Assembly: GCA_900319195.1 (NCBI GenBank)
Contig: ONNL01000129.1
Span: 1 to 26,927 of the forward strand
Direction of reading: 5' to 3'
DNA length: 26,927 bases
Origin: an uncultured Ruminococcus sp.
GTDB taxonomy: Bacteria; Bacillota; Clostridia; Oscillospirales; Ruminococcaceae
Under the pieces are notes generated by a model. It was not told the origin of the DNA, searched no databases, and saw only the letters and a list, made by a program, of their open reading frames with translations. The first letter of the stretch is position 1. Every line of letters starts with the position of its first letter. This document shows positions 1 to 6,817 of this stretch, in pieces. The position numbers and the translations under genes were made by a program.

Positions 1-225
1 CTCATCGAGCCTAAGACAGCAGATGTTCCCGAAAAGGGCGATAACTTCACCATTACAGACGATTCTCTCGGTGAGGGCGGTGCAAAGGCGTAATTTCGTG
101 CGAATGTCGATGCGATAAAAACGCTGAAAACACTTGAAAGCGAAAAACGTCCTGCGACTGCCGAAGAAAAGGAAACGCTGTCGAAATATGTCGGCTGGGG
201 TGGAGTTGCTCAGGCGTTACGCTAA
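1..225 (+). pseudogene. Remnant of a large conjugative-element helicase/methylase-type protein
   Basis: Frame 1 reads through from the window edge with family-like sequence (KTADVPEKGDNFTITDD, then LGEGGAKA). It is interrupted by TAA at 91-93 and continues in the same frame (FRANVDAIKTLKTLE, then LSKYVGWGGVAQAL) to a second TAA at 223-225. From memory, this resembles the stretch before the SNF2/N6-methylase region of very large proteins carried by Firmicutes conjugative elements, where YVGWGG is a conserved motif. The stop sits where related proteins continue with a lysine (GGAKAKFRANV), so a single base change could have produced it. Similarity ends just after the YVGWGG motif, close to the recombinase remnant on the other strand. 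The upstream part lies outside the window. I infer a decayed, truncated gene left by a past insertion. Assignment to the exact family is from recall and was not tested. Confidence 0.6.
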
Positions 226-249
226 TGTCTACAAACACGCCCCAATATT

Positions 250-447
250 TCATTCCTCATTATCGGAATAACCCTTGTCGATAAACTTGTAAAAAATGCG
301 GATATTACGGTCTTTTCCTTTTTCAAACGCATCAACTGTGATGTGGTCAATAAGGTCAAGCACCATTTCACGGGTAAGCTGTTCAGCATTCTCATATAAA
401 CTATGACGTAAGGTAAGAGTCAAGTGTATCATGTAAATTTGCAGCAT
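250..447 (-). pseudogene. C-terminal fragment of a serine site-specific recombinase
   Basis: A 65-codon open frame whose middle (EQLTREMVLDLIDHITVD, then RNIRIFYKFID) resembles the last segment of large serine recombinases of Firmicutes transposons and conjugative elements. In those proteins an ELTRELVDxLIDKIxV motif is followed by a strand ending in a W/F-K-F pattern. The catalytic resolvase domain and the zinc-ribbon recombinase domain are absent, because the frame is closed upstream by a stop at 457-459. It therefore cannot be a functional recombinase. It converges tail-to-tail with the helicase remnant at 1-225, which fits the edge of a decayed mobile element. No ribosome binding site is evident before the first ATG. 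The family call rests on a short motif. Confidence 0.5.
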
Positions 448-510
448 TACAGAATATTAGAGTTAAACTTTTGTCTCTTTGAACAAATTCCACTCATCTG
501 CTTTGCTAAA

Positions 511-544
511 AAAGGAGCATAAGCTAATAAAGCTATGCTCCTTT
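511..544 (-). terminator. Rho-independent terminator of the acyl-CoA synthetase gene
   Basis: The arms 511-520 and 535-544 form a perfect 10-bp stem. It is extended by an AGCT/AGCT pairing (522-525 with 531-534) past a one-base bulge, and the loop is AATAA. Read on the minus strand, the stem is followed by a run of T residues. It lies 24 bases beyond the stop of the gene ending at 568. Apart from this hairpin, the stretch 448-567 holds nothing I can recognise. Confidence 0.85.
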
Positions 545-567
545 TATTATGTATATAATAATAAATG

Positions 568-2202
568 TCAGTTTTTTATCTGTGCAGCTACAAGGCTCTC
601 GCCGCAATAGATCTTACGGAGCTTCGGCTTCTCGATCTTTCCGGTGGGATTCCTCGGGACATCGGCAAATATTATCTTATGCGGTCTCTTATAGCGCGGA
701 AGCTTCTGGCAGAAATTGTTTATTTCCTCTTCTGTACAGCTTACGCCGTCCTTGATAGAAATTATAGCAGCAGCTATCTCACCCAGTCGCTTATCAGGAA
801 GTCCGATAACAGCAACATCCTTAACGGAAGGGTGACTTCTGAGGAAATCCTCTATCTGTACAGGGTACAGATTCTCACCGCCGCTGATGATAACGTCTTT
901 CTTACGGTCAACAAGGAAGATAAAGCCGTCCTCGTCCTCCTGAGCCATATCACCTGTGAAGAGCCAATCGCCCTTGAGTATCTCGTCAGTAGCCTCAGGA
1001 TTGCGGTAGTAGCACTTCATGACACCGGGTCCCTTTACACAGAGTTCGCCAACTTCTCCGCGCTCAACGGTATTGCCGTTCTCATCCACTATCTTTACTT
1101 CCCAGCCAAAGCCTGCCTTACCGATAGCACCGACCTTATTGATATTCTCAACGCCAAGATGTACACAGCCTGGTCCGATAGACTCGCTAAGTCCGTAGTT
1201 CGTATCATACTGGTGGTGCGGGAACACCTTTTTCCAGCGAGCGATAAGTGACGGAGGAACAGGCTGAGCGCCTATATGCATGAGTCTCCACTGAGAAAGC
1301 TCATACTGACTGAGGTCAATGTCTCCCCTATCTATTGCGTCAAGAATGTCCTGCGCCCACGGAACAAGCAGCCAAACTATCGTGCAGTGCTCGTTTGAAA
1401 CAGTATCGAGGATAAGCTCAGGCTTAACGCCCTTGAGCAGTACAGCCTTGCTTCCCGAGTAAAGACTGCCGAACCAGTGCATTTTTGCTCCCGTATGATA
1501 GAGCGGAGGAATGCAGAGGAATACGTCGTCCTTTGTCTGTCCGTGATGATTCTGCTCGACCTTTGCTGAATGTACAAGAGCGCGGTGAGCGTGGAGTATT
1601 GCCTTCGGGAAGCCTGTTGTACCCGATGAGAAGTATATTGCCGCGTCGTCATCGTCTGTGAGTTTTATATCAGGAGCGGCACTTGCACAGTTTGCAACAA
1701 GTCTGTCATAGTGCTCAGCAAACGACGGACATCCCTCTCCGACATAGAAAAGGAGTCTGTTTTTGCTGATTTCGTCAGCAATTTCCTCGATACGTCCGAT
1801 AAACTCGGGACCAAACATCAGAACATCAACTTCTGCAAGGTCAAGACAATACTTTATCTCGTCGGGAGTATATCTGAAATTGAGCGGCACAGCAAGTGCA
1901 CCTGTTTTGAGTACACCAAAATATATAGGGAGCCATTCAAGGCAGTTCATCATCAGTATGCCGACCTTATCCCCCTTCTTTACGCCCCTTTCAAGAAGAA
2001 GATTCGCAAAACGGTTTGCCTTTTCATCAAAGACCTTCCAAGTAATCTCACGTCTGTATTTGCAGAGCGGATTCGGCTCGATGAGGTCATAGTCCTTCCA
2101 TGTTATACGTCTGACCTCTGTTATCTCGGGGTTTACCTCGACCAGAGCAACGTCATTGCCGTAGAGCTCGGCATTTTTTTCAAGCAATTCTGTAATTGGC
2201 AT
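568..2202 (-). CDS. Acyl-CoA synthetase (AMP-forming, class I adenylate-forming ligase)
   Basis: A 544-residue protein that should activate a carboxylic acid with ATP to an acyl-AMP and then transfer it to CoA. The visible motifs are the phosphate-binding loop FSSGTTGFPK (191-200), YGLSES (336-341), the FTGD aspartate (418), the hinge DRKKD (432-436), the GGENLYP motif (441-447) and the C-terminal catalytic lysine in PTGK (K522). The length is typical for medium/long-chain acyl-CoA ligases. The N-terminus has a family-typical insert in which an R-[IE]-T-W-K pattern occurs twice (about 32-55). The ATG at 2202 is preceded by AAAGGGA at good spacing. The gene has its own promoter (2272-2300) and terminator (511-544), so it is probably monocistronic. 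The true substrate cannot be read from the sequence; a fatty acid or an aromatic acid are both possible. A cytoplasmic location is expected, as no signal peptide is seen. Confidence 0.93.
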   Translation of the reverse strand: MPITELLEKNAELYGNDVALVEVNPEITEVRRITWKDYDLIEPNPLCKYRREITWKVFDEKANRFANLLLERGVKKGDKVGILMMNCLEWLPIYFGVLKTGALAVPLNFRYTPDEIKYCLDLAEVDVLMFGPEFIGRIEEIADEISKNRLLFYVGEGCPSFAEHYDRLVANCASAAPDIKLTDDDDAAIYFSSGTTGFPKAILHAHRALVHSAKVEQNHHGQTKDDVFLCIPPLYHTGAKMHWFGSLYSGSKAVLLKGVKPELILDTVSNEHCTIVWLLVPWAQDILDAIDRGDIDLSQYELSQWRLMHIGAQPVPPSLIARWKKVFPHHQYDTNYGLSESIGPGCVHLGVENINKVGAIGKAGFGWEVKIVDENGNTVERGEVGELCVKGPGVMKCYYRNPEATDEILKGDWLFTGDMAQEDEDGFIFLVDRKKDVIISGGENLYPVQIEDFLRSHPSVKDVAVIGLPDKRLGEIAAAIISIKDGVSCTEEEINNFCQKLPRYKRPHKIIFADVPRNPTGKIEKPKLRKIYCGESLVAAQIKN

Positions 2203-2271
2203 TTTTATTCCCTTTCAAATTCGTTATTTTGTCGTTAAAGCATAAAAGCTTAAAAGCATCAAACTATTTTT

Positions 2272-2300
2272 ATTTTACCACAAATAAGCAAAAAAGTAAA
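2272..2300 (-). promoter_or_regulatory. Promoter of the acyl-CoA synthetase gene
   Basis: On the minus strand TTTACT (2295-2300) is followed after 17 bases by TAAAAT (2272-2277). TGG immediately before the -10 gives an extended -10. The leader would be about 60 bases and A/T rich, with a repeated AAAGCAT-like motif near 2238-2260. Confidence 0.6.
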
Positions 2301-2358
2301 GGAAATCGCCGCAACATCATTGACAAAAATCGTACCGGAATTTCTACACAATGCACAA

Positions 2359-2389
2359 AAGGCACTGCCGATATCACCAGCAGTGCCTT
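2359..2389 (-). terminator. Hairpin terminator of the small zinc-ribbon gene
   Basis: The arms 2359-2368 and 2380-2389 form a perfect 10-bp stem with an 11-base loop, 20 bases beyond the stop at 2409. On the minus strand it is followed by only four T residues, so it may be moderately efficient. Confidence 0.65.
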
Positions 2390-2408
2390 GTACACATAAA
2401 GTTTAGAA

Positions 2409-2852
2409 TTATTCGTTGCTTTCTGACTTTTCCTCAGATTCCTCAACGACCTCAGCTTCAACCTCGGGAACGGGTGCAGCCTCGATTTTTGCTCCGCATT
2501 TTGCACAGAACTTGGCATTCTTTTCAAGCTCAGCATTGCATTTGGGGCAGAAAGTCTTATCTTCAAGAACAGAAAGCTTCTCCTTGAGTGCTTCGACCTT
2601 TGTCTTTTTTTCGGTAACAGCATTTATGAGTTCAACATAATCTCCAGAAGGATTAGCGGAATTTGCTTCATAGAACTTCTTACCGATCTCTGCAAAAGCC
2701 TTGAGCATTTCGTTTTCTTCAGCCTTTAACTCGTTCTTGAGCTTGAACTTTTCATTAAGCTTCTTTGAACCGTCAACAGCAGAAGATACTCCGCTTCCCA
2801 CCTTGTCAGTCACCTTATCGGCGATCCCCTTTACTGAATCTAAAAATCCCAT
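2409..2852 (-). CDS. Small zinc-ribbon protein with helical N-terminus
   Basis: A 147-residue protein with three parts. Residues 1-35 (GFLDSVKGIADKVTDKVGSG) look amphipathic. A charged Lys/Glu-rich helical stretch covers about 36-98. A CxxC-x10-CxxC zinc ribbon follows (C102, C105, C116, C119), and then a Pro/Ala/Glu-rich acidic tail. The four cysteines are spaced as in the zinc-ribbon domains that prefix many Firmicutes membrane proteins, but no transmembrane segment is present here. The ATG at 2852 has a strong GGAGGT ribosome binding site and the gene has a near-consensus promoter at 2886-2914. The function is unknown. The N-terminal helix could associate with a membrane or a partner, but that is a guess. 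A related architecture, with a membrane anchor, occurs at the right edge of this window. Confidence 0.85.
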   Translation of the reverse strand: MGFLDSVKGIADKVTDKVGSGVSSAVDGSKKLNEKFKLKNELKAEENEMLKAFAEIGKKFYEANSANPSGDYVELINAVTEKKTKVEALKEKLSVLEDKTFCPKCNAELEKNAKFCAKCGAKIEAAPVPEVEAEVVEESEEKSESNE

Positions 2853-2885
2853 TGTAATTACCTCCAGATAATTTTTATTAACTAT

Positions 2886-2914
2886 ATTGTATCACATTTT
2901 TTTCATCAAGTCAA
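2886..2914 (-). promoter_or_regulatory. Promoter of the zinc-ribbon gene
   Basis: TTGACT (2909-2914), 17 bases, TACAAT (2886-2891) on the minus strand. It is placed about 30 bases before the GGAGGT ribosome binding site. Confidence 0.8.
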
Positions 2915-2932
2915 GAGCTTACACATCAATTT

Positions 2933-4189
2933 TCAGATGCGTCTGAATCTTATTGCTCCGAGAGCTCGCACAGCCGCATCAGAGAAGTCGCTGAGCGTCG
3001 AAGAATAGAGAGTCATGATAGTACCGTCCATTGAAATCTTGTCTCCGACATCGCAGTTCATCACTATTCCTGCCGACATATCTATCTTATCTGTCTTTGA
3101 GACACGTCCCGCGCCGAGAAGAAGCGATGTCATGCCGATCTCCTCGCTGTCTATCGAGAGAATCTCAATGTCCTCCATTGCTCTGATCACAAATTTGTGC
3201 TCAGCCTGCGGCAGAAGCGAGGTGTCATCACACACGCGAGGGTCTCCGCCCTGAAGTCTGATAGTCTCCCTGAATACGTCAAGTGCTCTTCCCGAGGAGA
3301 CAGCGTCCTTTGCAAGCGCGGTGCATTCGTCAACTGTTCCCTTTCCAGCAAGCTCAAGCATATCAGCCGCAAGCTCGATACAGATGTCATACAGCCGTCC
3401 CTTTGACCTGCCGCTGAGTACATCAACAGCCTCCCTTACCTCGAGCGCATTGCCTATACATCTGCCGAGCGGACTGTTCATATCAGTAACATCGGCACGG
3501 CACTTCTTCCCTGCAGCCCTACCTATCCTCTCCATTAGGTCAGCAAGCTTCTGAGCGTCCTCACGTGTTTTCATAAAGGCTCCCGAGCCGTATTTCACGT
3601 CAAGCAGAAGGCAGTCAGCGTTCATCGCAAGCTTTTTGCTCATGATACTTGAGCAGATAAGCGGAATGCTGTCAACAGTCCCCGTAGAATTTCTCAGAGC
3701 ATACATCTTCCTATCAGCAGGACAAAGTTCATCAGTCTGCGAGATTATTGAAAACCCTGTCTTTTTCAGTATTTCCTCAAACTCTTCGTGGGTTATATCA
3801 GTACGAAAGCCGCTGATACTTTCAAGCTTATCTATCGTACCGCCTGTGTGACCGAGTCCCCTGCCCGACATCTTTGCAACACACACTCCGCATGAAGCGA
3901 CGATAGGTCCGATAATAAAGCTTGTTTTATCGCCTACTCCGCCTGTACTGTGCTTGTCCACAGTTAGCGGAATATCAAGCTTTTCTATCTTTCCGCTGTC
4001 ACGCATTGCATAGGTGAGAGAAAGAGTCTCCGTCTCGGTAAGTCCGTTCAGACACACTGCCATGAGCCATGCGGACATCTGATAATCGGGGATATCGCCG
4101 TCCGTATAGGAGCTTACGAGCCATTTTATCTCACTCTCACTAAGCTCGTTTTTTTTCTTCGTCTTGTTGATGATATCAATTGCGTTCAT
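2933..4189 (-). CDS. pdp: Pyrimidine-nucleoside (thymidine) phosphorylase
   Basis: A 418-residue enzyme of nucleoside-phosphorylase family II. It splits thymidine, uridine or deoxyuridine with phosphate into the base and (deoxy)ribose-1-phosphate in nucleoside salvage. Visible motifs: KHSTGGVGDKTS (79-90, phosphate and sugar binding) and SGRGLGHTGGTIDKLES (108-124, the family signature). A C-terminal PYNP_C domain follows (from about 325), with EDIEILSIDSEEIG and AGI...VGDKI. The start is set at 4189 because a strong AGGAGGT lies just upstream. The longer open frame to 4261 runs into the promoter. The length is close to the usual 430. Firmicutes enzymes of this type usually accept both uridine and thymidine, so pdp is preferred to deoA, but the sequence alone does not settle it. 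Confidence 0.93.
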   Translation of the reverse strand: MNAIDIINKTKKKNELSESEIKWLVSSYTDGDIPDYQMSAWLMAVCLNGLTETETLSLTYAMRDSGKIEKLDIPLTVDKHSTGGVGDKTSFIIGPIVASCGVCVAKMSGRGLGHTGGTIDKLESISGFRTDITHEEFEEILKKTGFSIISQTDELCPADRKMYALRNSTGTVDSIPLICSSIMSKKLAMNADCLLLDVKYGSGAFMKTREDAQKLADLMERIGRAAGKKCRADVTDMNSPLGRCIGNALEVREAVDVLSGRSKGRLYDICIELAADMLELAGKGTVDECTALAKDAVSSGRALDVFRETIRLQGGDPRVCDDTSLLPQAEHKFVIRAMEDIEILSIDSEEIGMTSLLLGAGRVSKTDKIDMSAGIVMNCDVGDKISMDGTIMTLYSSTLSDFSDAAVRALGAIRFRRI

Positions 4190-4219
4190 ACTGCACCTCC
4201 TGATTTTTAGTATATAATT

Positions 4220-4248
4220 ATAATAACATATTGCACAGTTTTTTTCAA
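4220..4248 (-). promoter_or_regulatory. Promoter of the pyrimidine-nucleoside phosphorylase gene
   Basis: TTGAAA (4243-4248), 17 bases, TATTAT (4220-4225) on the minus strand. A TATAAT three bases further downstream would give a 20-base spacing. The site lies in the short gap after the BofA-like gene, so the phosphorylase can be transcribed on its own. Confidence 0.55.
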
Positions 4249-4263
4249 GTGCTTTTCGCAAAT

Positions 4264-4518
4264 TTATAAAAATCTTAATATAACCATGCCTATTACAAAC
4301 GGTACACCGAGGAGGGCGCTGCCGCAGAGATTGAACATATTCAGCGGAAGTCCTGCGTCAAAACAGGGACCGTACTTGTTCACGAGTATAAGTGCTGCAA
4401 GTCCCGAAAGTGCTCCAAACAGAACCGAGCTTATCTTTTTTCGGCGACGTGAGTAGTATATCACCATTATCAGCACTGCCGCGGCAATGCAGGAATAATA
4501 CAAAGCTTCTGTTGTCAT
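4264..4518 (-). CDS. BofA-like small membrane protein
   Basis: An 84-residue protein with two or three hydrophobic segments (about 6-22, 30-46 and 60-82) separated by a basic RRRKK patch. The C-terminal part (LPLNMFNLCGSALLGVPFV) matches the signature of the BofA family, whose B. subtilis member (87 residues) inhibits processing of pro-sigma-K at the forespore membrane. It is the last gene of a four-gene cluster. Its ATG follows the stop of the preceding gene by three bases, and no strong ribosome binding site is seen, so translation is probably coupled. The expected bofA neighbours (recR, yaaL) are absent here. A BofA-family call is supported by the motif. A sporulation role in this organism is not shown and may not hold. 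Confidence 0.65.
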   Translation of the reverse strand: MTTEALYYSCIAAAVLIMVIYYSRRRKKISSVLFGALSGLAALILVNKYGPCFDAGLPLNMFNLCGSALLGVPFVIGMVILRFL

Positions 4519-4521
4519 TTT

Positions 4522-4809
4522 TTACATCAATATGTAGCCGAGTGCGAGTATCAGCTTCATATCGGCTCCTTCCTTTACAAGTATGAGCAGAAGAGCGGCA
4601 ATGAGCAGTTGGTCGGCATCAAATTTTTTCCCGAGTATATCACTGAACGGACTGATTTTTATTCCGCTGCCCTGTGCTGACGCTTTTACAGTAGGCGGCA
4701 TATCAGAACGACTCTCCCCCTGAGAATAGTGTGAGGTGACAGCACGGTTACCCGAAAGTCCGCGAACACTGTCACCTTCAGCTTTCGCATTATGCATTGT
4801 GCTGTTCAT
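4522..4809 (-). CDS. Small protein with hydrophobic Leu-rich C-terminus, unknown function
   Basis: A 95-residue protein that I do not recognise by function. The first half is polar, low in hydrophobic residues and probably disordered. The second half has a pattern I have seen in small Clostridia proteins: an F-D-x-D-Q-LL-I-A-A-LLL-I-L segment, then K-E-G-A-D and a second hydrophobic stretch ending in GYILM. The two hydrophobic stretches could be one membrane hairpin or a buried helical pair. The ATG at 4809 is chosen because GAGG lies eight bases upstream; a GTG at 4818 is possible. It lies 15 bases after the preceding gene and three bases before the BofA-like gene. Confidence 0.6.
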   Translation of the reverse strand: MNSTMHNAKAEGDSVRGLSGNRAVTSHYSQGESRSDMPPTVKASAQGSGIKISPFSDILGKKFDADQLLIAALLLILVKEGADMKLILALGYILM

Positions 4810-4824
4810 TGCTGTCACCTCGTT

Positions 4825-5184
4825 CTATAATATGTCATTCAGCAGACCGTTTTCCTTTGCCGTTTCCCACAGTGCAATGAGCTTCAGAAGCTTGACCGCC
4901 TTATCTATCTTTTTCTGCTTATCCTCTCTGAGATGAGGCTTCAATGCAAGGAGCAGCTCGGTATTCTTGTCACTGCGGTTCATTGAGCTTACCATGCCTG
5001 CTATTTTCAGAAATCCGCTCATATCAGTCGGCTCATCGGATTTATCTTCGTCAGAGCTTTCAGCAGCTTCTCCGCCGCTGTCCTCATTCATCTCCGTCTT
5101 GAACATCTCAGCAAGCTCGGAAAGCTGTCTGACGCTTTCCTCATCAGACAGCAGATCACCGATTTTACCCATTACGTCGTCCAC
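4825..5184 (-). CDS. Acidic helical small protein, unknown function
   Basis: A 119-residue protein with no recognised catalytic motif. Residues 1-32 are helical, residues 33-52 are a Glu/Asp/Ser-rich spacer, and the C-terminal 60 residues are a charged helical domain (KNTELLLALKPHLREDKQKK, then IDKAVKLLKLI). A 'K-N-x-LL-ALKPHL' pattern recurs in small Clostridia proteins of unknown function. The start is a GTG at 5184 with GAGGA seven bases upstream; an in-frame ATG four codons later lacks a good ribosome binding site. No signal peptide or membrane segment is visible. It lies 18 bases after the stop of the gene before it, inside the cluster that ends with the BofA-like gene. Confidence 0.6.
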   Translation of the reverse strand: MDDVMGKIGDLLSDEESVRQLSELAEMFKTEMNEDSGGEAAESSDEDKSDEPTDMSGFLKIAGMVSSMNRSDKNTELLLALKPHLREDKQKKIDKAVKLLKLIALWETAKENGLLNDIL

Positions 5185-5202
5185 TGCTCAGTCCTCACAT
5201 CT

Positions 5203-5451
5203 TCATTTTCCCGAAAGCTTCTTATACAATGCCTTTGCCTGCGGTGTGCTCATCATACGCTCAACAAGTGCAGGATTATTTACAGCCTGTTTCAGCTTTG
5301 CCGCGTCATTGCCGTTCATAGCGGAAAGTGCACTGTCAAACTTACCTGCCTCAAGCTCGCTCCTGAGCTGTTCGGGCGGAACTCCTATTTTTTTGCTTAC
5401 TGCTCTGAGAAGTCCGTCCGCTTTTTTCAGGTCAATATTATTGTTATTCAT
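5203..5451 (-). CDS. Small helical protein, unknown function, first gene of the BofA-like cluster
   Basis: An 82-residue, mostly helical, soluble protein. The second half (LKQAVNNPALVERMMSTPQA, then KALYKKLSGK) has the 'NP...STPQAKxLxKKL' pattern of small Clostridia proteins that I cannot tie to a function. The ATG at 5451 is chosen because GGAGG lies just upstream; the open frame extends four codons to a TTG that overlaps this site. It is the first gene of the minus-strand cluster and is divergent from the phosphodiesterase gene at 5538. I found no convincing promoter for it in the 86-base intergenic gap; a weak CTGACA/TATGAA pair lies too close to the ribosome binding site. Confidence 0.6.
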   Translation of the reverse strand: MNNNNIDLKKADGLLRAVSKKIGVPPEQLRSELEAGKFDSALSAMNGNDAAKLKQAVNNPALVERMMSTPQAKALYKKLSGK

Positions 5452-5477
5452 TTTTGCCTCCAAATATTCATAAATGG

Positions 5478-5506
5478 TTGATTTTCCCTGTCAGTTGTGT
5501 TATAAT
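5478..5506 (+). promoter_or_regulatory. Promoter of the phosphodiesterase gene
   Basis: TTGATT (5478-5483), 17 bases, TATAAT (5501-5506). It is followed by a short leader and a GGAGGGG ribosome binding site before the ATG at 5538. Confidence 0.8.
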
Positions 5507-5537
5507 ACTTTTATATTGATATTATGGAGGGGTATTT

Positions 5538-6020
5538 ATGCGTATTATTGTTATGTCTGATTCCCACGGGAGCTACCGTGCTGTAGAAAGCATTATCATG
5601 CGTAATACCGACGCCGAATGGTTCATTCACCTCGGTGACGGTGAACGTGAGCTTGACAGATTTGTCATCAATTACCCGGAGCTTGCAATGAAGCTTATAC
5701 ACGTGGCAGGCAACTGTGACAGCAACAGTCTCAGTCCCTCAACATTTGTACTCCCTCTCCTTGACCATAAAATATTTGCCGCTCACGGTCATATGTTCAA
5801 TGTCGGCTGGTCGCTCGACGGCATTAAGAAAGCAGCAGTCGAAAACGGCTGTGACATCATTCTCTTCGGACATACACACGTTCGCTTTCAGCACTATGAG
5901 GACGGCATATACTTCATGAATCCAGGGAGCGCCGCACTGCCGCGTGACAGTCAGAAGGCTTCATTCGGATGTATCGACGTATCCGAAGCAGGAATTATTA
6001 TGAACATTGCTGATGTATGA
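5538..6020 (+). CDS. YfcE/MJ0936-family metallophosphodiesterase
   Basis: A 160-residue calcineurin-like phosphoesterase, expected to use two metal ions to cleave phosphodiesters. All five metal-binding blocks are visible: DSH (8-10), GDG (34-36), GNCD (58-61), HGH (82-84) and GHTH (111-114). The length fits the short YfcE/MJ0936 group. The start has an excellent GGAGGGG ribosome binding site and a strong promoter. The gene stands alone between the divergent small-gene cluster and a bidirectional terminator shared with the V-ATPase operon. In many Firmicutes this family neighbours the ITPase rdgB; that neighbour is absent here. The physiological substrate is unknown. Confidence 0.9.
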   Translation: MRIIVMSDSHGSYRAVESIIMRNTDAEWFIHLGDGERELDRFVINYPELAMKLIHVAGNCDSNSLSPSTFVLPLLDHKIFAAHGHMFNVGWSLDGIKKAAVENGCDIILFGHTHVRFQHYEDGIYFMNPGSAALPRDSQKASFGCIDVSEAGIIMNIADV

Positions 6021-6100
6021 TACCCCTGACATTATTATATTCAGCGTAATCATTTTTAGTGAACTTTTTTTCAAAACATCGTGATATAAGACTATACATA

Positions 6101-6135
6101 AAAAAGCAAGCATGAAAATATCATGCTTGCTTTTT
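6101..6135. terminator. Bidirectional terminator between phosphodiesterase and V-ATPase operon
   Basis: The arms 6101-6115 and 6121-6135 form a perfect 15-bp stem with a five-base loop (AAATA). The stem has A/T-rich ends, so it presents a T run in both directions. It lies between two convergent units: the plus-strand gene ending at 6020 and the minus-strand operon ending at 6157. Confidence 0.92.
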
Positions 6136-6156
6136 CGTTTTTATACCAAAATATAC

Positions 6157-6807
6157 TTACTGGTAATTATGACTCTGCTTCAGCACCATATCCTTGACCT
6201 TCAACAGTGAGGTCGTGGTGCTTCTCTCATTCTCAGAGAGCTTCATGGTGATATACTTTATCGTGTCCTCATAATCGGGTATCATTATATGCTCGAGCGC
6301 ATTAACTCGGCGGCGAGTCCTCTCAATTTCGTCCGACATGAGCTGGCAGGATTTCTCTATCTCTGCGAGCTTTATCATCTTCGGAAAAATCTCACTCAGT
6401 GCGCTGACAGCTCCGTCGAGGTCAATGGACGTAAATACCATGCCGTATGAATAGATGTCATTGGTATCGCTAGTCTTGAATTTTGAGGTGAACTGCGGAA
6501 CATTGACACTCATCGTGTTCTTCTCTCCGACAGCTATCTCCACCTCCTGCTTTGGCATGAGCAAAGCCGTGTCAAGCACTTCCCTCTGCATAACCGAGCC
6601 TGCAACGGACATATATCGGTTTGCCTCGGTTATGCCTCTCTCCACCTCAGCTCTGAGGCTACGGTTTTCCTTTATGAGTATCATGAACTGACGCATGAGC
6701 TCGTCACGCTTATCCTTGAGCAGTCTGTGACCGCGTCTTGCCGAGGCAAGCTTCTTTTTAAGGTTACTGAGCTCCATTCGCGTGGGATTCACATTAAGTC
6801 TTGCCAT
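6157..6807 (-). CDS. ntpD: V-type ATPase subunit D (central stalk)
   Basis: A 216-residue subunit D, the long antiparallel coiled-coil rotor shaft that turns inside the A3B3 head and couples it to the membrane ring. The N-terminus NPTRMELSNLKKKLASARRG (7-26) is the family signature. A central less helical region and a C-terminal helix (EKSCQLMSDEIERTRRRVNAL) complete the pattern. The length is close to the 210 residues of E. hirae NtpD. It is the last gene of the operon, 10 bases after subunit B, with GAGGTG before the ATG. No ntpJ-like potassium transporter follows; the operon ends at the hairpin 6101-6135. Confidence 0.96.
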   Translation of the reverse strand: MARLNVNPTRMELSNLKKKLASARRGHRLLKDKRDELMRQFMILIKENRSLRAEVERGITEANRYMSVAGSVMQREVLDTALLMPKQEVEIAVGEKNTMSVNVPQFTSKFKTSDTNDIYSYGMVFTSIDLDGAVSALSEIFPKMIKLAEIEKSCQLMSDEIERTRRRVNALEHIMIPDYEDTIKYITMKLSENERSTTTSLLKVKDMVLKQSHNYQ

Positions 6808-6817
6808 TCAGCACACC

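Noticed and set aside
565..1251. 228-residue plus-strand open frame
   Set aside because: Antisense shadow of the acyl-CoA synthetase gene, with no protein-like motif.
4190..4261. Longer N-terminus of the nucleoside phosphorylase (24 extra codons)
   Set aside because: This stretch holds the promoter and the AGGAGGT ribosome binding site for the ATG at 4189; the extra residues do not resemble the family.
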